Assembly: GCA_019421385.1 (NCBI GenBank)
Contig: JAHZFK010000020.1
Span: 1-55,497 of the forward strand
Origin: Clostridiales bacterium
GTDB taxonomy: Bacteria; Bacillota; Clostridia; Oscillospirales; Butyricicoccaceae
DNA: 55,497 nt
Reading direction: 5' to 3'
Positions 43,020 to 50,689 of this stretch are shown here, piece after piece. The notes beneath the pieces were generated by a model. That model ran no database searches. It worked only from the letters and a program-made list of their open reading frames with translations, and was not told the DNA's origin. The translations under genes and the position numbers were made by a program. Each line of letters begins with the position of its first letter. Position 1 is the first letter of the stretch.

Positions 43020-44000
43020 TCAGTCGATGCCGGGAAACACAATGCCTGCATCCCGCCGCGCGCGCTCGAGCAGCTCCATCACGTCCGCACTCTTCGCCAT
43101 GCGGCGGCGGCAATCTGCGCGGTCATCCGCCGCGACCAGTCCCGTGATGCCCTGCATCTCCCAGTACCACGCAGTTTCGCCCTGCTGCTCGTCAAAGACC
43201 TGCTCGCCCGCATCGGTCACGACCGTAACGCGCGTGCACATGCTGACCGGATTTTCCACCCGGATGAAACCCTTTTCTCCGATGATATGCGCGCCGTTGT
43301 CGCTTTTGCAGTCCTTTGCGCCCGTGCACTGGGCGACAAAGCCCGGATATTCCAACACCGCAACGCCGCCGAGGTCGATGCCGTTCTCGTGCCGCCGCGC
43401 GTGATAGGTCAGCTTTTCGGGCATTCCGAACAAGCCGTACACAAAATACAGGTTATACAGGTTGATATCCATGAGCGCACCGCCCGCAAAGGCGGGATTG
43501 AACACATTGGGCGTCTGCCCGGCTTTCAGCGCATCGTATTTGCTCGAATACTGGCAGAAGGTGCACGACACCTGCCGCACCGGCCCAATTTCGGTCAATT
43601 TCTCACGAATGCGCGCGAAATGCGGCAGGAACAGGGTCGTAATGCCCTCAAACAGGAACAGTCCCTTGTCCTCGGCGAGTGCGGCCAGCTCCTCCGCCTG
43701 TGCGCGGGTCGGCGCGAACGGTTTTTCGCAGATCACATGCTTGCCGCTTTCGAGCGCCGCCTTGGTCTGCGCATAGTGCAGACTATTGGGCGAGGCGACA
43801 TACACCCAGTCGATTGCCGGGTCGGCCAGCATGTCTGCCAGCGCGGTATATACCTTTTGCACACCGAAGCGTTCCGCGAGGGCGCGCCCGGTCTCCTCCT
43901 TGCGCGAACAGACCGCCTCATAGGTCACGCCCGCCATGCGCACGGCTTCTGTCATCACACAGGTTACGATGTTGCCCGTTCCAATCGTTCCGATTTTCAT
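43020..44000 (-). CDS. Gfo/Idh/MocA-family oxidoreductase
   Basis: The 326-aa protein has an N-terminal Rossmann domain, MKIGTIGTGNIVTCVMTEAV, with GxGxxG-type binding, the EKPFAPTRAQAEEL motif with the usual Lys of EKP, and a C-terminal Gfo/Idh dimer domain. It reduces or oxidises a sugar or related alcohol with NAD(P). The substrate cannot be assigned. AAAGAGG precedes the start. Confidence 0.9.
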   Translation of the reverse strand: MKIGTIGTGNIVTCVMTEAVRMAGVTYEAVCSRKEETGRALAERFGVQKVYTALADMLADPAIDWVYVASPNSLHYAQTKAALESGKHVICEKPFAPTRAQAEELAALAEDKGLFLFEGITTLFLPHFARIREKLTEIGPVRQVSCTFCQYSSKYDALKAGQTPNVFNPAFAGGALMDINLYNLYFVYGLFGMPEKLTYHARRHENGIDLGGVAVLEYPGFVAQCTGAKDCKSDNGAHIIGEKGFIRVENPVSMCTRVTVVTDAGEQVFDEQQGETAWYWEMQGITGLVAADDRADCRRRMAKSADVMELLERARRDAGIVFPGID

Positions 44001-44092
44001 ATGCAGCCTCTTTCCCGCCTTGCGGCATTCCGTTTGCCTTTATCATGGCATATTTTTCCGCTGCGCGCAACGGATTTTTTGTCCCTTTTGCA

Positions 44093-44136
44093 AAAAAACA
44101 CAGCCGCCTTTCCCCATGAGGAAAAACGGCTGCGCC
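44093..44136 (-). terminator. Terminator of yebC
   Basis: On the minus strand CAGCCG...CGGCTG, with an inner TTTTTCC/GGGGAAA pairing, is followed by T7. Confidence 0.85.
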
Positions 44137-44167
44137 ATTGATCGTATTTTGCGGAAACGAACGCGGC

Positions 44168-44911
44168 TTAGCCCTCGTAATCCGCTTCGTTCTCCCAGTT
44201 GTGCCAAACCGCCTGCACATCGTCGTTATCCTCGAGGTTATCGAGCAGCTTGCGCATCTGCGCCATATCCTCCTCTTTTTCGAGCGTGATATAGTTCTGC
44301 GGCACCAGCTCGACCTCGGCTTCGACAAAGGAGTAGCCCAGCGTCTCGAGCGCTTCACGCACGGCAGAAAAATCCTCCGGCGTGGTGTAGATCTCAAAGG
44401 TATCGTCGTCAGCCTGGAAGTCCTCCGCACCGGCGTCCAGCGCCTGCATCATGACGGTGTCCTCGTCCAGCTCGCCGCGCTCCATGATGATAACGCCCTT
44501 CTTGTCGAACTGCCACGATACGCAGTTGGTCGCGCCCAGACCCGCGCCGTACTTGTCGAACAGGTGGCGCACGTCGGCAACCGTGCGGTTCTTGTTGTCG
44601 GTCAGCGTTTCGACAACGACCGCAACGCCGCCTACGCCGTAGCCTTCATAGTTGTTGGCCTCGTAGTTGACCTGACCGCTTGCACCCGAATACTTGTCCA
44701 GCGTGCGCTTGATGTTGTCGTTTGGCATATTGTTGGCCTTTGCCTTGGCGATGCAGTCGCGCAGGCGGGAGTTGAAGTCCGGGTTGGCCGAACCGCCTTC
44801 CTTAATGGCAATGGCCATCTCACGGCCGATCTTGGTGAAGATTTTTGCTTTTTTCGCGTCGTTCGCGCCCTTGCGCTTGGCAATATTATGCCACTTGGAA
44901 TGTCCCGACAT
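44168..44911 (-). CDS. yebC: YebC/PmpR-family protein
   Basis: The 247-aa protein begins MSGHSKWHNIAKRKGANDAK and has NMPNDNIKRTLDKYSG and YEGYGVGGVAVVVE, all diagnostic. Members act as transcription regulators or as factors that help ribosomes at proline-rich stretches; which applies here is not shown. Single gene with its own terminator. Confidence 0.94.
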   Translation of the reverse strand: MSGHSKWHNIAKRKGANDAKKAKIFTKIGREMAIAIKEGGSANPDFNSRLRDCIAKAKANNMPNDNIKRTLDKYSGASGQVNYEANNYEGYGVGGVAVVVETLTDNKNRTVADVRHLFDKYGAGLGATNCVSWQFDKKGVIIMERGELDEDTVMMQALDAGAEDFQADDDTFEIYTTPEDFSAVREALETLGYSFVEAEVELVPQNYITLEKEEDMAQMRKLLDNLEDNDDVQAVWHNWENEADYEG

Positions 44912-45082
44912 GGTGGAAAGTCCCTCTTTCTATCTGAAATAAATTTAATATAACCTCAAAAACGCCATACGGCGCAAAAAAATTTTATCAGATTTTTTTC
45001 ATTTCCGCAATACCCGCATACATATTTTTCGCCTACCGCGTGCAAACTACGCTCGTAAACTTCAAAAAAGAGGTGATTTCCC

Positions 45083-45223
45083 ATGAGCAAACAGAACAAG
45101 CGTCAGAATCCGTCCACTACGAGTCAGAACCCGTCGAGCACCCAGAACAAGAACCAGAATCCGTCCACCTCGAACCAGTGCCCGAACGGCACCAGCAGCA
45201 AGAAGAACGACCAGCAGTACTGA
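45083..45223 (+). CDS. 46-aa Asn/Gln/Ser/Pro-rich small protein
   Basis: A short frame starts MSKQNKRQNPSTTSQNPSST and contains imperfect QNPS(S/T)T repeats, ending KKNDQQY. GAGGTGAT lies at a suitable distance and a strong terminator follows 14 bp after the stop, so it is a real single-gene unit. The hydrophilic, low-complexity make-up resembles small spore proteins. That link is a guess. One Cys is present. Confidence 0.6.
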   Translation: MSKQNKRQNPSTTSQNPSSTQNKNQNPSTSNQCPNGTSSKKNDQQY

Positions 45224-45237
45224 TTCATGGACAGAGC

Positions 45238-45264
45238 AAAAGGACGTGCAAAGCACGTCCTTTT
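45238..45264. terminator. Bidirectional terminator
   Basis: AAAAGGACGTGC-AAA-GCACGTCCTTTT lies between the small gene and pfk. Confidence 0.9.
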
Positions 45265-45277
45265 GTCATTTCTCTTA

Positions 45278-46354
45278 TCAGTCGCCCATCGACAGGCCGA
45301 GGGCGCGTGCTGCGCGCACGACTTCGCCGTCGGGCGGAACGGTCTTGAGTTTGCCCGCAACCTCGGAAAGCGGCACGGGAACGATGCAGTCATTCTGCAC
45401 CGCGACCATATAGCCGTACTTCTTCTCGCGGATGAGGTGCGCCGCCGCCACGCCGAGGCGGCTGGTCAGCAGTCGGTCAGCCGGGCTGGGCGCGCCGCCG
45501 CGCTGATAGTGACCCGGAATGGTCACGCGGATCTCCTGTCCGGTCAGCTCCTTCAGCTCGTCCGCCATGCGGTAGGAGATGGACGGATAGGCCATCTTTT
45601 CGCGCGCGGCCTTGAATTCCTTTTTGCTCATCTTGGCCTCTTCCTGACTGATCGCGCCTTCCGCGACCGCAAGGATGGAAAACCGCTTACCGCTCTGCTC
45701 GCGCTTTTCGATCGCCTTGGCGATTGCCTTGGCCGAATACGGAATTTCAGGAATAACGATGATATCCGCGCCGGACGCAATGCCCGCATACAGCGTCAGC
45801 CAGCCTGCTTTATGACCCATGACCTCGACGATGAACACGCGCGAGTGCGAGAACGCAGTCGAATGGATGGAATCAATGACCGTTGCGGCAATGTCGATCG
45901 CGGACTGGAATCCGAACGTCACTTCCGTGCCCCACAGATCGTTGTCGATCGTCTTAGGCAGCGTGACGACGTTTACGCCATTCTGGCTGAGAAGGTTGGC
46001 CGTCTTGTGCGTGCCGTTGCCGCCAAGGATGACCAGACAGTCGAAGCCCTCGTCCCGCACGGTTTTCAGCATCTTTTCCAGCTTGGTTTCCTCGCTGTCC
46101 TCCTTGGCCTTCTGCATCTCCTTGAACGGCTGGCGCGAAGTGCCCAAAATGGTGCCGCCCAGCGTCAGGATATCGGAAAAATCCTTGGGGCTCATCACAT
46201 GATAGTCGCCCTCGATCAGGCCGCGGTATCCGTCCCGGATGCCGTAAATGGTCACCTTATTGCCCAGTTCATTATACAGCGTCTTTGCCACGCCGCGCAG
46301 AGCAGAGTTCAGACCCTGGCAGTCGCCGCCGCTTGTCAGCATACCAATCTTCAT
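45278..46354 (-). CDS. pfkA: 6-phosphofructokinase
   Basis: The 358-aa protein starts MKIGMLTSGGDCQGLNSALR, has GGNGTHKTANLL in the phosphoryl-donor loop, PKTIDNDLWGTEVTFGF as the active-site core, and GGAPSPADRLLTSRLGV later. It phosphorylates fructose 6-phosphate in glycolysis. The donor loop GGNGT differs from the classical GGDGS and GGDDT, so whether ATP or pyrophosphate is used is open. The start at 46354 follows AAAGGAGG; the longer frame would include the promoter. Confidence 0.92.
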   Translation of the reverse strand: MKIGMLTSGGDCQGLNSALRGVAKTLYNELGNKVTIYGIRDGYRGLIEGDYHVMSPKDFSDILTLGGTILGTSRQPFKEMQKAKEDSEETKLEKMLKTVRDEGFDCLVILGGNGTHKTANLLSQNGVNVVTLPKTIDNDLWGTEVTFGFQSAIDIAATVIDSIHSTAFSHSRVFIVEVMGHKAGWLTLYAGIASGADIIVIPEIPYSAKAIAKAIEKREQSGKRFSILAVAEGAISQEEAKMSKKEFKAAREKMAYPSISYRMADELKELTGQEIRVTIPGHYQRGGAPSPADRLLTSRLGVAAAHLIREKKYGYMVAVQNDCIVPVPLSEVAGKLKTVPPDGEVVRAARALGLSMGD

Positions 46355-46381
46355 AAGCGCAACCTCCTTTTTGTTACCTTT

Positions 46382-46410
46382 ATCATACGCCATTTTTTCT
46401 GCCTTGTGAA
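46382..46410 (-). promoter_or_regulatory. Promoter of pfkA
   Basis: On the minus strand TTCACA (46405-46410), a 17-bp spacer and TATGAT (46382-46387). Confidence 0.65.
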
Positions 46411-46513
46411 GACTCTTTCGTTAGGTTTTACATGGATGCCCCAATTCATCCGTTTTTGACTTCTGTCTCAGTCTGCGGTATTTTCTGCGCAAAATTTTTG
46501 TAGGATTCATCAG

Positions 46514-46542
46514 TTGCACACCATATATTGTTGTGGTATTCT
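46514..46542 (+). promoter_or_regulatory. Promoter of the pfl operon
   Basis: TTGCAC (46514-46519), a 17-bp spacer and TATTCT (46537-46542) lie just upstream of the riboswitch. Confidence 0.65.
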
Positions 46543-46555
46543 TAAACCAGACAAG

Positions 46556-46690
46556 TTCCCTGCAACTGACGGACAAGGTGGAGCGCAAACCACCGGGGAG
46601 CAGGGGTTCCGTAAAAATGCCGACCGTCTGGGCAGTGTCGCACAAGCTACGCGATGCTGCCCTTTTTTGTATCCAAAAAAGGGCAGCCGA
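46556..46690 (+). promoter_or_regulatory. ZTP (pfl-motif) riboswitch with transcription-termination platform
   Basis: The leader contains ACTGACGGACAAGGTGG, the hairpin GGTGG...CCACC, CCGGGGAGC, and the conserved 3' part CCGACCGTCTGGGCA at 46620-46634, the core of the pfl motif that binds ZMP/ZTP. GGGCAG (46630-46635) can also pair with CTGCCC (46657-46662), followed by T6: a terminator that competes with the ligand-stabilised pseudoknot. AAAAAAGGGCAGC (46675-46687) can pair with GCTGCCCTTTTTT and would act as antiterminator. When ZTP rises (10-formyl-THF short), pfl would be turned on to make formate. It fills most of the gap 46355-46716. Confidence 0.85.
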
Positions 46691-46716
46691 ACCAAAGAAC
46701 AGGAGGAATCTCTCAT

Positions 46717-48945
46717 ATGAACGCATGGAACACCTTCGTCGGCGGCGATTGGCAGAACGAGATCAACGTCCGCGATTTTATCCAGAAAAACTATACGCCC
46801 TATGAGGGCGACGGCGCATTCCTCGCGCCCGCGACCGCTCGCACGACCGCGCTGCGCGAAAAGTTCGACGCGCTGCTGGCAGAAGAGCGCGAGAAAAACG
46901 GCGTGCGCAATATTGATACCGACACCGTTATCACCATCACCGCGTTCGGCCCGGGCTACCTCGACAAAGAAAACGAGGTCATTGTCGGCCTACAGACCGA
47001 TGAGCCGCTCAAGCGCGCCTGCAACCCGTTCGGCGGTATGCGCATGGTGCGCGAAGCCTGCAAGGCCTACGGCTATGAGGTTTCCCCCCAGATCGAAGAG
47101 GAATTCAAATATCACAAAACCCATAACGACGGCGTGTTCTCCGCCTACACCAAGGACGTGCGCGAAGCGCGTCACGTCGGCCTGCTGACTGGCCTGCCGG
47201 ACGCCTACGGCCGCGGCCGCATCATCGGCGACTACCGCCGCGTCGCGCTCTACGGCGTGGAACGTCTGATTGAAGAAAAGCAGCGCGACAAGGACGCGCT
47301 GGGCGAGGTGCCGACCACCGAAACGGAGATCCGCACCGCAGAGGAGTTGAGCGACCAGATCAAGGCGCTCAAAGATATGGTCAAGATGGCAGCCTCCTAC
47401 GGTTTTGATATTTCCCGCCCCGCAGAAAATGCAAAGGAGGCCGTGCAGTGGCTGTACTTTGCCTACCTCGCAGGCATCAAGGAGCAGAACGGCGCCGCGA
47501 TGAGTCTCGGCCGCACCTCGACCTTCCTTGATATTTACTTTGAGCGCGACCTCAAGGCCGGCATTCTAACCGAGTCCGAAGCGCAGGAGATCATGGACGA
47601 TTTCGTGCTGCATCTGCGTATGGCGCGCCACCTGCGCACACCCGAATATAACGAGCTGTTCGGCGGCGACCCGATGTGGATCACCGAAGCGGTCGGCGGC
47701 ATCGGTGAGGACGGCCGCCCGCTCGTCACCAAAAACAGCTTCCGTATGCTGCACACGCTGTACAACTTAAATCCTGCCGCCGAGCCGAATCTGACCGTGC
47801 TCTGGAGCGAACAGCTGCCCGAGAACTGGAAGAAATTTATCGCCAAGGTATCTATTGACACGGACGCATTACAGTACGAAAATGATGATGTAATGCGCCC
47901 GCACTTCGGTGACGACTACGCCATTGCCTGCTGCGTTTCCGCAATGCGCGTCGGCAAGGATATGCAGTTCTTCGGCGCACGCGCCAACATTGCAAAGCTG
48001 ATGCTCATGGCGATCAACGGCGGCCGCGACGAGAACAAGTTTGAGCAGGTCGGCCCGGAAATGCCGGTCATGGAGGGCGATACGCTCGATTATGACGAGG
48101 TTTGCCGCCGCATGGACTTCTACCGTCCGTGGCTGGCCAAGACCTATGTTTCCGCGATGAACACCATCCACTATATGCACGACAAATACGCCTACGAAAA
48201 GAGCCAGATGGCGCTGCACGATACCGACGTACGCCGCCTGATGGCGTTCGGCATCGCGGGCATGAGCTGCATGGCGGACTCGCTCTCCGCGATCAAGCAC
48301 GCCAAGGTACACCCCATCCGCAACCCGGAAAACGGCATCATCGTCGATTTTGAGATCGAAGGCGATTTCCCGAAGTTCGGCAACGACGACGACCGCGTGG
48401 ACTCCATCACCTGCGAGCAGGTCGAGAAGTTCTATCAGGCGCTGACCCAGTTCCCGCTCTATCGCGGCGCGGTGCACACCCTGTCCATCCTGACCATCAC
48501 CTCGAACGTCATGTACGGCAAAAAGACCGGCAACACGCCGGACGGCCGCCGTCACGGCGAACCGCTTGCGCCGGGCGCAAACCCGATGTCGGGCCGCGAC
48601 AAGTCGGGCGCGCTGGCTTCGCTCAACTCGGTGGCAAAGCTCAGCTATGACTATTGCCGCGACGGCATCTCCAACACCTTCTCGATCACGCCGGGCGCGC
48701 TCGGCAAGACCGACGAGGATCGCGTGAACAACCTTGTCGCCATCATGGGCGGCTACTTCGCGCAGAACGCGCACCACCTGAACGTTAACGTTATGAACCG
48801 CGATACCCTGATTGCGGCCTATGAGCACCCCGAACAGTACCCCAACCTGACCATCCGTGTGTCGGGTTACGCGGTCAACTTCTATAAGCTCAGCCGCGAG
48901 CAGCAGCGCGAGGTCATCTCGCGCACGTTCCACGAAGCGATCTGA
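46717..48945 (+). CDS. pflB: Pyruvate formate-lyase
   Basis: The 742-aa glycyl radical enzyme has the active-site pair Cys-Cys in YAIACCVSAMRVGKD and the radical glycine in RVSGYAVNFYKLS near the C terminus. It splits pyruvate with CoA into acetyl-CoA and formate. AGGAGG lies 9 bp before the ATG. It is controlled by a ZTP riboswitch and followed by its activating enzyme, which links fermentation to one-carbon supply. Confidence 0.96.
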   Translation: MNAWNTFVGGDWQNEINVRDFIQKNYTPYEGDGAFLAPATARTTALREKFDALLAEEREKNGVRNIDTDTVITITAFGPGYLDKENEVIVGLQTDEPLKRACNPFGGMRMVREACKAYGYEVSPQIEEEFKYHKTHNDGVFSAYTKDVREARHVGLLTGLPDAYGRGRIIGDYRRVALYGVERLIEEKQRDKDALGEVPTTETEIRTAEELSDQIKALKDMVKMAASYGFDISRPAENAKEAVQWLYFAYLAGIKEQNGAAMSLGRTSTFLDIYFERDLKAGILTESEAQEIMDDFVLHLRMARHLRTPEYNELFGGDPMWITEAVGGIGEDGRPLVTKNSFRMLHTLYNLNPAAEPNLTVLWSEQLPENWKKFIAKVSIDTDALQYENDDVMRPHFGDDYAIACCVSAMRVGKDMQFFGARANIAKLMLMAINGGRDENKFEQVGPEMPVMEGDTLDYDEVCRRMDFYRPWLAKTYVSAMNTIHYMHDKYAYEKSQMALHDTDVRRLMAFGIAGMSCMADSLSAIKHAKVHPIRNPENGIIVDFEIEGDFPKFGNDDDRVDSITCEQVEKFYQALTQFPLYRGAVHTLSILTITSNVMYGKKTGNTPDGRRHGEPLAPGANPMSGRDKSGALASLNSVAKLSYDYCRDGISNTFSITPGALGKTDEDRVNNLVAIMGGYFAQNAHHLNVNVMNRDTLIAAYEHPEQYPNLTIRVSGYAVNFYKLSREQQREVISRTFHEAI

Positions 48946-49054
48946 CCCCCTCTGATGTGGCAACCGCCCTTGCTGTTCTGATCCTGCGAGGCGGGCGGCA
49001 ACCGGAAACAGGGACTTCACTTTTGCGCGCGCAGCGCGCCCTCAAGGAAAAGGA

Positions 49055-49090
49055 GTGATTCGCAAGAGGGGAGAAACCTTCGGTGTCTCC
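49055..49090. terminator. Hairpin between pflB and pflA
   Basis: AAGAGGGGAGA and TCTCCCCTCTT form an 11-bp stem. It may end part of the transcripts and lower pflA relative to pflB. Confidence 0.55.
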
Positions 49091-49161
49091 CCTCTTGTGC
49101 GCCCGCCGCGCGCAGCGGCAAACATACCAAGCAATGTTATTTTGAGAAAGGTTGTGGCAAA

Positions 49162-49863
49162 ATGACCGGACGCATCCATTCCATCCAGTCCCTCGGCGCG
49201 GTGGACGGGCCGGGCGTGCGCTGCGTTGTTTTTATGCAGGGCTGCCCGCTGCGCTGCGTCTACTGCCATAACCCGGACACTTGGGATACCGACGGCGGCG
49301 AGGAAATCAGCACCGACGAACTGGTGCGCCGCGTGCTGCGCTTCCAGCCGTACTGGAAAAACGGCGGCGGCGTGACCGTTTCGGGCGGCGAACCGCTGCT
49401 GCAAGCGGACTTTGTCGAAGAATTCTTTCAAAAGCTGCACGAGCACGGCGTACACACCGCGCTGGACACCTCGGGCATCGGCTGCCCGACCGCCGCAGCC
49501 GAGCGTGTGCTGCGGCACACCGATCTGGTGCTGTGCGACCTGAAATTCCTCACCGCAGCGGACTACAAACGGTACTGCCGCGCGGATTTCACGCAGGTGG
49601 AGCGCTTTTTACAGCTGACCGCCATGAAAGGCGTGCCGCTCTGGGTGCGGCATGTGGTCGTGCCCGGCCTGACCGACAGCCTCGACCATCTGCGTCTGGT
49701 CAAAGCGCACGCCGAGCGCTGTCCCAACCTGCAAAAAATCGAATTTCTGCCGTTCCACAAGCTGTGTATCGAAAAATACGACCGCTTGGGGATCGACTTC
49801 CCGCTGCGCGATACGCCTGCGATGAACGAAGCATGGCTCAAGCAGCTGCTGGAAAAACTGTAA
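49162..49863 (+). CDS. pflA: Pyruvate formate-lyase activating enzyme
   Basis: The 233-aa radical SAM protein begins MTGRIHSIQSLGAVDGPGVR. GCPLRCVYCHNPDTW carries the CxxxCxxC cluster motif, followed by VTVSGGEPLLQ for SAM binding. It makes the glycyl radical on PflB. The gap after pflB is 216 bp with a hairpin but no clear new promoter. Confidence 0.95.
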   Translation: MTGRIHSIQSLGAVDGPGVRCVVFMQGCPLRCVYCHNPDTWDTDGGEEISTDELVRRVLRFQPYWKNGGGVTVSGGEPLLQADFVEEFFQKLHEHGVHTALDTSGIGCPTAAAERVLRHTDLVLCDLKFLTAADYKRYCRADFTQVERFLQLTAMKGVPLWVRHVVVPGLTDSLDHLRLVKAHAERCPNLQKIEFLPFHKLCIEKYDRLGIDFPLRDTPAMNEAWLKQLLEKL

Positions 49864-49866
49864 ACA

Positions 49867-49899
49867 AAAACGCGGAGGAACGCTGTTCCTCCGCGTTTT
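49867..49899. terminator. Bidirectional terminator
   Basis: AAAACGCGGAGGAAC-GCT-GTTCCTCCGCGTTTT lies between convergent pflA and ppa. Confidence 0.92.
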
Positions 49900-49911
49900 G
49901 CTATGTATGCC

Positions 49912-50469
49912 TTATGCCTCTTCCTTCTCCGGCCGTCTGCCGCAGAAATGCACCTCGTACCGGCGCATACAGTCCTTGATGACCTCGATCGCTTTTTCCC
50001 GATTGAGTGCGTCAGAAGTGGTGGTGTGCTTGTGTTCAAGGCCCTTATAAACCTCAAAAAAGTGCGTGATCTCGTTGCCGTAATGCGGCGGCAGCTGATC
50101 CATGTCGTGATAGAAGTTCCATGTCGGCTCTTCAAACGGGATCGCAATGATCTTATCGTCGATCTCGTCCTCGTCGATCATGCGCATCACGCCGATCGGA
50201 TAGCAGTCCACCTCAACCAGCGGGTCGAGCGACTCGGTGCACAGCACAAGCACATCCAGCGGATCGCCGTCATCCGCATAAGTGCGCGGAATGAAACCGT
50301 AATTGGCCGGATAATGCGTGGATGTATACAAAATGCGGTCCAGCCGCAGCAGACCGGTTTGTTTGTCCAGTTCGTACTTTTTCTTGCTGCCCGCTGGGAT
50401 CTCGATCACCGCCGTGAACCGTTCCGGCGTGATGCAGCGCGGATCAATGTCGTGCCAGATATTTCTCAT
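49912..50469 (-). CDS. ppa: Inorganic pyrophosphatase (family I, soluble)
   Basis: The 185-aa protein contains KYELDKQTGLLRLDRILYTS and the metal site YADDGDPLDVLVL, with DEDEIDDKIIAI after it. It cleaves pyrophosphate to phosphate. It is divergent from ppk, so two phosphate-metabolism genes share an intergenic region. AAAGGAGC precedes the start. Confidence 0.94.
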   Translation of the reverse strand: MRNIWHDIDPRCITPERFTAVIEIPAGSKKKYELDKQTGLLRLDRILYTSTHYPANYGFIPRTYADDGDPLDVLVLCTESLDPLVEVDCYPIGVMRMIDEDEIDDKIIAIPFEEPTWNFYHDMDQLPPHYGNEITHFFEVYKGLEHKHTTTSDALNREKAIEVIKDCMRRYEVHFCGRRPEKEEA

Positions 50470-50586
50470 GCCGTTTTGCTCCTTTCTCTTTCTGTTTTCA
50501 GTATAACAGACCCTCCCGCCGCACGCAAGACTCGCAGCCCATGCAAAAAAACTGCTGCACTTTACAAGTTTTTTACAGAAAACGCA

Positions 50587-50614
50587 TTGTCCCTACACAA
50601 AAATGCAGTATAAT
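50587..50614 (+). promoter_or_regulatory. Promoter of ppk
   Basis: TTGTCC (50587-50592), a 16-bp spacer and TATAAT (50609-50614). The longest frame of ppk would start before the -10 box, supporting the downstream start. Confidence 0.7.
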
Positions 50615-50689
50615 AGTAGTATACTGACCGATCGTATGGCCACTTTTCCGTGTCCGGCGGCCGGAATGAAAACAGGGGGAATCTCTCTC

